Source of the DNA: Roseovarius arcticus
GTDB lineage: Bacteria > Pseudomonadota > Alphaproteobacteria > Rhodobacterales > Rhodobacteraceae
Assembly (NCBI RefSeq): GCF_006125015.1
Contig: NZ_SZZN01000001.1
Location: 1,550,001 to 1,614,000, forward strand
Length of the DNA: 64,000 bases
Direction: 5' to 3'
A program made the position numbers and the translations under genes. This document shows positions 57,601 to 64,000 of the stretch, one piece after another (within the stretch, counting starts at the first letter, position 1; each line of letters opens with the position of its first letter). A model generated the notes under the pieces. The model did no database searches. It was not told the origin of the DNA and saw only the letters and a list, made by a program, of their open reading frames with translations.

Positions 57601-57700
57601 CGGCGCTCAATGTGATTTTCGCCACGCCGCTGTCTGTATAAGCAATGCTGATCTTATTACGCCTTCCGGTCGTGCCAGGGTCGATTGCACGCTCCGGCTC

Positions 57701-58972
57701 TTAGCCGCCGAAGAAATGCGCCCAGCGAGAATCGGCACGTGCTGCTGCCCGCGAGGCATCAACGTCGCCGTCCTGGATCGTGTTCAGCGCATCAACACCC
57801 GAGGGCGACACGATGCCCGGCACAGTGTTGCCCGTTACCGTCGCTTGGCCTGAGCTGATGTTCACCTTGGGCGTTTGAACGCCTTGTGAAGCAGCATTGT
57901 CGCGAGGGAGCCAGACCATCTCGTTTCCCGTCATGTCGATCTTGCCGATATTGTGCAGCGCGATCCCGTTCGTGTGAGAGGCAATAATCACGTTGTCCTC
58001 CACCGTAACGTTGTCCATGAACTGCTTGTTGTCGGACCAGAGCGACTGCGAATAAAGGCCTTGGTTCATATCCAAGAAATTGTTTCGGATGATCACGCCA
58101 TCCGCCGCACCCATCAACTGGACGCTGTCGCGGTGGTCTGACGGAAACTCGACCGTGTCGGCATCGTGGATATAGTTGCCCTCCATCAGGAAGTTGTTGA
58201 CGGCCCCGGTGTTTACGCCATCCGAGCGGTAGGTGTGGATGTTACTACCACGCAGCGTGACGTTATCCCCAGTGATGCCGATAGCCTTCCAGATGGTATG
58301 GATTTCGTTATCGGCAAACAGAATATCGCTGCCGCCCCAGAGACGAATACCACGCCCGATGCAAGAACCATTTTCGTTGCGGTCGCCTTCAACCATGCAA
58401 TTCTTCATGACGAGGTTTGTGATGTTCGTAAGGTAAAGGACGTCCTTCGCATCGCCATCGCCAGTAGCAAAGACATGCTTGAAGCGCAGGCCATCCAAGG
58501 TGATTCCATCGCGCCCATTAATCGAGCTTGCCGAGAATACCGGCGGGTTTGCCGGATCGGCCGCCGTAAGCGTGGTGCCGTTGGGCACGGTCGGCAGCGC
58601 GCCGTAAGCACCACCCGCCAATGTGAACGCTCCACTACCAGCGGACAGCGCTGTTGCCAGTTCAGCCGGGCCATTGATGTCAGCCGCAACGGGATCTGGG
58701 GTAGGTGTCGGAGTGGGGTCGGGGGTCGGATCAGGGTCGGGTGTTGGATCTGGGTCGGGGATCGGGTCGGGATCGGGTGTTGGATCTGGATCAGGGTTCG
58801 GCGTAACGATATCCGCAATCTCGACTTTCAGCCCTTGCCACAAGCCCGCGTCGTTAGACACCAAATACTCATGCGATCCGTCCGCATTTTTGCGCACGAG
58901 CAGGCTGTTATCGCCTTCTCGAATTTCGCCGCCGTTGACAGCTTGGATGAGCTTAAAGGATGTGTATTTCAT
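57701..58972 (-). CDS. Right-handed beta-helix protein with Pro-Asp linker
   Basis: 423 residues. N-terminal domain of about 55 residues (MKYTSFKLIQAVNGGEIREG, then LLVRKNADGSHEYLV). Residues ~57-94 are a (P/T)D(P/T) repeat linker. Residues ~98-410 are a parallel beta-helix with repeated N-rich turns (NITNLVMKNCMVEGD, GSDILFADNEIHT, DNVTLRGSNIHTY, DGVIIRNNFLDMN). The fold is used by polysaccharide lyases and phage tailspikes. No signal peptide is seen. GGAG lies 8 nt before the ATG. It follows a small protein gene with only 3 nt between. Function unknown. Confidence 0.75.
   Translation of the reverse strand: MKYTSFKLIQAVNGGEIREGDNSLLVRKNADGSHEYLVSNDAGLWQGLKVEIADIVTPNPDPDPTPDPDPIPDPDPTPDPDPTPDPTPTPTPDPVAADINGPAELATALSAGSGAFTLAGGAYGALPTVPNGTTLTAADPANPPVFSASSINGRDGITLDGLRFKHVFATGDGDAKDVLYLTNITNLVMKNCMVEGDRNENGSCIGRGIRLWGGSDILFADNEIHTIWKAIGITGDNVTLRGSNIHTYRSDGVNTGAVNNFLMEGNYIHDADTVEFPSDHRDSVQLMGAADGVIIRNNFLDMNQGLYSQSLWSDNKQFMDNVTVEDNVIIASHTNGIALHNIGKIDMTGNEMVWLPRDNAASQGVQTPKVNISSGQATVTGNTVPGIVSPSGVDALNTIQDGDVDASRAAARADSRWAHFFGG
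58690..58803 (-). repeat. In-frame Pro-Asp/Thr tandem repeat
   Basis: About 19 copies of a 6-nt GAx-CCx-type unit in the beta-helix gene, coding PDPDPTPDPDPIPDPDP and similar. It is a flexible linker between the N-terminal and helix domains. Copy number could change by slippage. Confidence 0.85.
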
Positions 58973-58975
58973 AAA

Positions 58976-59245
58976 CTATTCTCCTGTAAAGTTGGGTTGG
59001 AAGTCGGCAGGTTTCTTACGACCAAGTGCGAATGATTTGCCGTCGGCGATACCTTGCAGTGCCGGAAAAGCGCCTGTAGTCATGAACTTGGATGGAGCGC
59101 CGACCGATGCAGAGGTGACAGTCGCCGTCTTGTGGCCAAGCGTGTCATTACAAGTGGCCTCCTGCAGACAGGCCTGAAGTCCTCCGAAGTTCGCGGAGGC
59201 ACGACCGGGTCTGCCATGAACGATGATGTCGATTGTTGAAGTCAT
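58976..59245 (-). CDS. Unknown 89-residue protein paired with the beta-helix protein
   Basis: 89 residues from ATG 59245, with GAGG 6 nt upstream. Sequence MTSTIDIIVHGRPGRASANF, GGLQACLQEATCNDTLGHKT, ATVTSASVGAPSKFM, TTGAFPALQGIADGKSF and ALGRKKPADFQPNFTGE. It starts with a short strand, has two Cys (about 26 and 32) and no signal peptide. I recognise no family. It is the first gene of the two-gene unit; a longer frame 5' is not supported. Confidence 0.6.
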   Translation of the reverse strand: MTSTIDIIVHGRPGRASANFGGLQACLQEATCNDTLGHKTATVTSASVGAPSKFMTTGAFPALQGIADGKSFALGRKKPADFQPNFTGE

Positions 59246-59621
59246 TCTTTCCTCATTTTGGGGTTTTTGGGGTGTCGTCTCGGATTCATCGCTGCATCCG
59301 GTGTCGATCAGATTAATGATGCGCGCGCAGGTGACCCTCGAGCGTGGTCCGCTGTGCCAAACACACATTCACGGCAGACGCTTAATGCGCGGCCCCCGTA
59401 TTACTTGGCCATCTTCGCGTACTCAAAAATGATAATAATGGGGTGAAAAACGCGCCCGCCACCGCTTTGCTACTTAACAACGCGATAGGGCAAAACATGG
59501 TTTTCGGATCTCTGGCCACAGCCGGATGCACGAGCTGGACCTCAGCCAAAGCTGAGACGTCCTTGGCTGCATTTGCCGGACTTTCAGCCGTTCCTGCCGC
59601 TGGATCCACTCTACCACCGAC

Positions 59622-59780
59622 TTATCGTGGTTCGCATAAAAGATGCCTTTGCAGCATCTCCAATTCCATGCGGCATCCCCTTTCGGCGATTCCAGAATCC
59701 CTTTTCAGACTGCTTTTAGCGCCGGAACTATCTGTCAGCGCGATGATATTCTCTGTCAGTCGTTCTTTGTCCGCAAGCAC
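59622..59780 (-). CDS. Candidate 52-residue small protein
   Basis: GTG at 59780 has AAGG about 8 nt upstream. The frame codes MLADKERLTENIIALTDSS, GAKSSLKRDSGIAERG and CRMELEMLQRHLLCEPR, charged and helix-like with no membrane segment. The composition is more like a real protein than other frames here. A hairpin lies just upstream. No family is recognised. Confidence 0.3.
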   Translation of the reverse strand: MLADKERLTENIIALTDSSGAKSSLKRDSGIAERGCRMELEMLQRHLLCEPR

Positions 59781-59791
59781 CAGAGGCCCTT

Positions 59792-59813
59792 GGAATCATT
59801 GAACGATGATTCC
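59792..59813. repeat. 8-bp inverted repeat upstream of the candidate small ORF
   Basis: GGAATCAT - TGAACG - ATGATTCC. On the minus strand it ends 2 nt before the AAGG of the small ORF at 59622-59780. It may be a terminator-like structure, an operator, or a translational control hairpin. Confidence 0.55.
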
Positions 59814-60005
59814 CGGTTAAGCGGCAGGCGCAGCTTTCAGATAAGCCAAGGGTCTGCCGCACAGGATCACAACCACGGCGGTTGAAAGAGCTTAGATGTT
59901 TACCCTTGCCACCTCAGCGAGGATCATCTTCGACAGCGTCGGAACAAGTACTGCCCGTTCGAGCCGCGAATTCCCGGTTTCAGGCCCGTGCTGCCGTCTC
60001 TTCAA

Positions 60006-60040
60006 GCAAAAGGGACTGGGAGATTACTCACCCCAGCCCC
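60006..60040 (-). terminator. Rho-independent terminator of guaB
   Basis: Minus-strand stem GGGGCTGGG / CCCAGTCCC with one G-T pair and an 11-nt loop, followed by TTTTGC. It lies 24 nt after the guaB stop. Confidence 0.8.
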
Positions 60041-60063
60041 TCAAACAGTAGTAAAGTATGGCG

Positions 60064-61611
<1,548 letters not shown>

Positions 61612-61647
61612 CTAACTGCCATCACACCTGTAACTGGAGGTCACCTG

Positions 61648-62604
61648 ATGAGCGGAAACGACTACGATAGCGGGCGGCTGAACCTTCCCTTCGTCGGCAT
61701 TTCGACCTTTGGCAAGCGGCCCTATGTCGCCGATTGGAGCGCTATTGATGCCGATATCGCGATCCTCGGCGCACCCTTTGACGGCGGCACGCAATTCCGG
61801 CCCGGTGCGCGCTTTGGGCCCCGCTCGGTACGCGAGGCGTCGACGCTGTTCAGCTTTGGCCATGGCGGCGCGTATGACCATGAGGATGATGTAACCTATC
61901 TGGGTGCGGACGCACGCATCGTCGACATTGGGGATGCCGACATTATCCACACAGACACGGCGCAGAGCCACGCGAACATTGCCGAGGGCGTGCGCGCAAT
62001 TCTGGATGCGGGTGCCCTGCCCGTCATCATCGGTGGCGATCATTCGGTTAATATCCCATGCATCGACGCGTTTGAAGGACGTGGCGACATCCACATTCTG
62101 CAGATAGATGCGCATCTTGATTTCGTGGACGAGCGGCATGGCGTGCGAAATGGTCACGGCAATCCGATGCGCCGCGCCGCCGAGAAACCGTATGTCACCG
62201 GTCTGACCCAGCTCGGCATCCGCAACGTCAGCTCCACCGCCAAGGATGGCTACGACGCCGCGCGTGCCATGGGGTCTGACATCTTGTCCGTTCGGCAGTG
62301 CCGCGCCTTGACGGCTGACGCGCTGGCCGCCCGCATTCCCGCAGGCGCGCGCGTCTATGTTACGCTGGATATAGACGGCTTCTGCCCATCCATCGCGCCG
62401 GGCACCGGCACCCCCAGCCATGGTGGATTTCTCTACTACGAAGTGCTGGAGTTGCTGCAGAAGGTCGCGCAGACCCATGAGGTGGTCGGCATGGATTTGG
62501 TCGAGGTTGCACCGGCCTATGATCCCACCGACGGCACATCGATCTTGGCGGCACAGGTGCTGCTTAATTTCCTAGGCTTTATCATGCATGCGCGGCAGGG
62601 CTAA
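61648..62604 (+). CDS. speB: Agmatinase-family ureohydrolase
   Basis: 318 residues from ATG 61648 with GGAGG 7 nt upstream. Binuclear Mn motifs: GGDHS (residues ~130-134), DAHLDFVDE (residues ~153-161) and DIDGFCP, where the usual DxDxxDP has Cys in place of the last Asp. The metal-binding Asp pair is kept. It may hydrolyse agmatine, guanidinobutyrate or a related guanidino compound. The name speB is by family; the substrate is not proven. The next gene is separated by 389 nt. Confidence 0.8.
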   Translation: MSGNDYDSGRLNLPFVGISTFGKRPYVADWSAIDADIAILGAPFDGGTQFRPGARFGPRSVREASTLFSFGHGGAYDHEDDVTYLGADARIVDIGDADIIHTDTAQSHANIAEGVRAILDAGALPVIIGGDHSVNIPCIDAFEGRGDIHILQIDAHLDFVDERHGVRNGHGNPMRRAAEKPYVTGLTQLGIRNVSSTAKDGYDAARAMGSDILSVRQCRALTADALAARIPAGARVYVTLDIDGFCPSIAPGTGTPSHGGFLYYEVLELLQKVAQTHEVVGMDLVEVAPAYDPTDGTSILAAQVLLNFLGFIMHARQG

Positions 62605-62852
62605 CCACTTTGCCGCACGGAGGCGGGCAAGGATCGCCATTATTCAAACCGCTGGCGCCCAAGAAGCAGGGCGTCAATTGATCGCATCGCACAGGATACG
62701 AACCGAAAGCACTCGAATCGTCAATACTGACCTTCCCTACGCAATAAATGCAAAGAAAAGTTGGTCTCCGCGACATTTTATCTACCCGAGCGCCTTGACG
62801 CCCTATAATCGCACCCATAAGGTCGCCGCTAAATGCAAAAGGGAGTGGTCCA
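62605..62852. promoter_or_regulatory. Upstream region of the ilv leader, probable promoter
   Basis: 248 nt without a gene. A TATAAT at 62804-62809 is a perfect -10 box; no good -35 lies 16-18 nt before it. It is 44 nt upstream of the leader peptide start, which would give a short leader. The rest shows nothing I can assign. Confidence 0.5.
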
Positions 62853-62900
62853 ATGGCGCCGCTAGTTGTAGTCACACGGAAAATGCGCATGGGCCGGTAA
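62853..62900 (+). CDS. Branched-chain amino acid leader peptide
   Basis: 15 residues, MAPLVVVTRKMRMGR, with GGGAG 7 nt before the ATG. Leu followed by three Val codons (CTA GTT GTA GTC) is the control-codon run expected of an ilv leader. It precedes an attenuator hairpin and ilvB/ilvI. It was too short to show up as a normal gene call. When Val or Leu is scarce the ribosome would stall here and favour readthrough. Confidence 0.8.
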   Translation: MAPLVVVTRKMRMGR

Positions 62901-62953
62901 CCGGACACCCAACAGGTACCCCATGCGCCCCCGCCACAACCGGGGGTTTTTTT
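62885..62953 (+). promoter_or_regulatory. Attenuator: competing hairpin and intrinsic terminator
   Basis: GCGCATGGG (62885-62893, overlapping the end of the leader peptide) can pair with CCCATGCGC (62920-62928). Just after it, CCCCCG (62928-62933) pairs with CGGGGG (62941-62946) around CCACAAC and is followed by seven T (62947-62953), a clear intrinsic terminator. The two structures share a base at 62928. Ribosome position on the leader would select between them; the exact pairing scheme is inference. Confidence 0.75.
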
Positions 62954-62993
62954 ATGCGCCGCGGCGCAATGATGTCATGAACGGAGCGAAGCG

Positions 62994-64000
62994 ATGACAC
63001 GTCAAATGACCGGAGCGAAAATGGTGGTTCAGGCCCTCAAGGATCAGGGCGTGGACGTCGTCTTCGGCTATCCCGGCGGCGCTGTCCTGCCGATCTATGA
63101 CGAAGTGTTCCAGCAAAACGGCATCCAGCACGTGCTGGTGCGCCATGAACAGGGCGCCGTGCACGCCGCTGAGGGCTACGCCCGTTCAACAGGCAAGCCG
63201 GGCGTTGTGCTGGTCACCTCCGGTCCAGGCGCGACGAACGCTGTGACGGGCCTGACCGATGCGCTGCTCGACAGTATCCCGCTCGTCGTGCTGACCGGAC
63301 AGGTGCCGACCTTTATGATTGGATCGGACGCCTTTCAGGAGGCCGATACCGTCGGCATCACGCGCCCCTGCACCAAGCATAACTGGCTGGTCAAGGATAC
63401 CGCCAACCTGTCGGCCACCATCCACGAGGCGTTCCATGTCGCCACCGCTGGCCGCCCCGGCCCGGTGCTGGTCGACATTCCCAAGGATGTGCAATTCGCC
63501 AGTGCCGAATACACATCACCGCAAAAGGCGCGCACAGGCCATTACAAGCCTCAGGTCAAAGGCGATATGGATGCAATCACGGAGCTGGTCGCCGCTATCG
63601 AGACGGCGAAGCGTCCGGTGTTCTACACCGGCGGCGGCGTCATCAATTCCGGCCCGGCCGCTAGTCAACTGCTGCGCGAGTTGGTCGAGGCGACTGGATT
63701 TCCCATCACATCCACACTCATGGGCCTCGGCGCCTATCCGGCCAGCGGCAAAGCATGGCTGGGAATGTTGGGGATGCACGGCCTTTATGAGGCAAACATG
63801 GCGATGCACGATTGCGATCTGATGATCAACATCGGCGCGCGCTTTGACGACCGTATCACAGGGCGCTTGGACGCATTCAGCCCCGGCTCGAAAAAGGCGC
63901 ATATCGACATTGATCCGTCGTCGATTAACAAGGTGATCAAGGCCGATATCCCGATCGTCGGCGACATTGCGCACGTCCTTGAGGACCTCCTCAAGGTCTG
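62994..64000 (+). CDS. ilvB: Acetolactate synthase large subunit (3' end outside window)
   Basis: Open frame from ATG 62994 to the window edge, 335 codons seen of about 580. GGAG lies 8 nt before the ATG. The start MTRQMTGAKMVVQALKDQG is followed by the ThDP motif VFGYPGGAVLPIYD (residues ~23-36), RHEQGAVHAAEGYAR with the catalytic Glu, and TSGPGATNAVTG. It joins two pyruvates (valine/leucine) or pyruvate and 2-oxobutyrate (isoleucine). Regulation by the leader upstream is likely. ilvB or ilvI naming is arbitrary here. Confidence 0.93.
   Translation, partial: MTRQMTGAKMVVQALKDQGVDVVFGYPGGAVLPIYDEVFQQNGIQHVLVRHEQGAVHAAEGYARSTGKPGVVLVTSGPGATNAVTGLTDALLDSIPLVVLTGQVPTFMIGSDAFQEADTVGITRPCTKHNWLVKDTANLSATIHEAFHVATAGRPGPVLVDIPKDVQFASAEYTSPQKARTGHYKPQVKGDMDAITELVAAIETAKRPVFYTGGGVINSGPAASQLLRELVEATGFPITSTLMGLGAYPASGKAWLGMLGMHGLYEANMAMHDCDLMINIGARFDDRITGRLDAFSPGSKKAHIDIDPSSINKVIKADIPIVGDIAHVLEDLLKV

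Larger units (their letters stand above)
57353..57700 (-). other. Gap downstream of the beta-helix gene with broken reading frames
   Basis: 348 nt. In the beta-helix frame, after its TAA, the sequence reads on for 47 codons (EPERAIDPGTTGRRNK, ISIAYTDSGVAKITLS, AVVDAEGLVLTRGCA) to TGA, and another frame (57370-57600) runs 76 codons from an ATG. Both look protein-like, so a truncated or frameshifted gene could lie here. It also carries the perfect inverted repeat at 57511-57545. Confidence 0.4.
59246..60063. other. 818-nt stretch without a recognised gene
   Basis: Holds the upstream region of the 89-aa gene, a possible small minus ORF (59622-59780), a hairpin, and the guaB terminator (60006-60040). 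A plus-strand frame (59443-59802, GTG start) of 119 codons is Ser/Ala rich and overlaps the small ORF on the other strand; I cannot support it. The base composition is visibly lower in G+C than the neighbours. It could be a decayed insert. Confidence 0.5.

Noticed and set aside
57476..57853. 125-codon plus frame crossing the end of the beta-helix gene
   Set aside because: Runs antisense into a well-supported gene and contains the inverted repeat; Cys/Arg-rich with no start signal.
58690..58803. GGATCTGGGTCGGG-like tandem repeat
   Set aside because: In-frame Pro-Asp linker of the beta-helix protein, not a CRISPR or origin iteron.
59443..59802. 119-codon plus frame in the 818-nt gap
   Set aside because: Ser/Ala-rich, weak start signal, and opposite to a better small-ORF candidate; no support either way.
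61612..62478. 288-codon minus frame opposite the ureohydrolase
   Set aside because: Shadow of speB-type gene, whose metal motifs are clear.

Overview
The window reads as a chromosomal segment of an alphaproteobacterium of the family Rhodobacteraceae, most likely the marine Roseobacter group. The evidence is gene content and order: dusB(nifR3)-ntrB-ntrC-ntrY-ntrX-trkA-trkH-hfq-hflX on one strand, NtrC and NtrX without the GAFTGA loop, a cysG-DUF2849-cysI-cysH-DUF934 sulfite-reduction operon, a form II CO-dehydrogenase-like coxSLM set, and a fused ispDF. Base composition is GC-rich, coding density is high, and many neighbouring genes overlap by 1-14 nt. The genus cannot be named from the sequence.

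Layout. 1-4610: assimilatory sulfate reduction (cysG end, DUF2849, cysI, cysH, DUF934), then ferredoxin-NADP reductase. 4687-6202: an Ala-rich membrane-anchored protein and infC, which may start at a rare AUA codon. 6266-16516, minus strand: molybdenum hydroxylase region with coxM, coxL and coxS, a molybdopterin-binding protein, an XdhC-family protein, an OmpA protein with a long Ala-rich coil, a CoxE-type VWA protein and a CoxD-type MoxR ATPase. 16694-27924, plus strand: housekeeping genes (pyrC, pyrE, dnaB, alr, an MlaE/MlaF lipid ABC pair, radA, cvpA, a small DMT protein, purF). 28060-33011: cspA, an SDR, surE-pcm-nlpD and a 3-hydroxyisobutyrate-dehydrogenase-like gene. 33123-35597: a penicillin acylase family protein. 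35602-47625, minus strand: hflX, hfq, trkH, trkA, ntrX, ntrY, ntrC, ntrB, dusB. 47716-49810: ispDF, pgpA, pncC. 49801-50916: a COQ10/RatA-type protein, a 60-aa membrane protein and two identical tRNA-Asp genes. 51028-56439, minus strand: a B12 regulon (cobalamin riboswitch, btuB, btuF, btuC, btuD, cbiZ). 56587-57352: tRNA-Val and a histidine phosphatase. 57370-60063 is the only clearly accessory stretch: an unknown 89-aa protein, a beta-helix protein with a Pro-Asp linker, possible decayed reading frames, inverted repeats and an 818-nt stretch without a recognised gene. 60064-64000: guaB, an agmatinase-family ureohydrolase, a branched-chain amino acid attenuator with its leader peptide, and the start of ilvB/ilvI.

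How the parts work together. The cys genes carry activated sulfate to sulfide. The cox-type genes encode the three subunits of a molybdenum hydroxylase plus candidate maturation factors (MoxR ATPase, VWA partner, XdhC, molybdopterin-binding protein). The Ntr block holds two nitrogen-linked two-component systems next to K+ uptake and Hfq. The B12 block imports corrinoids under riboswitch control and remodels them with CbiZ. The ilv leader couples branched-chain amino acid supply to transcription.

I did not find a convincing new defence, mobile or secretion system. The most interesting items are the ilv attenuator, the infC start codon, the 57.4-59.8 kb accessory island and the composition of the molybdenum hydroxylase cluster.
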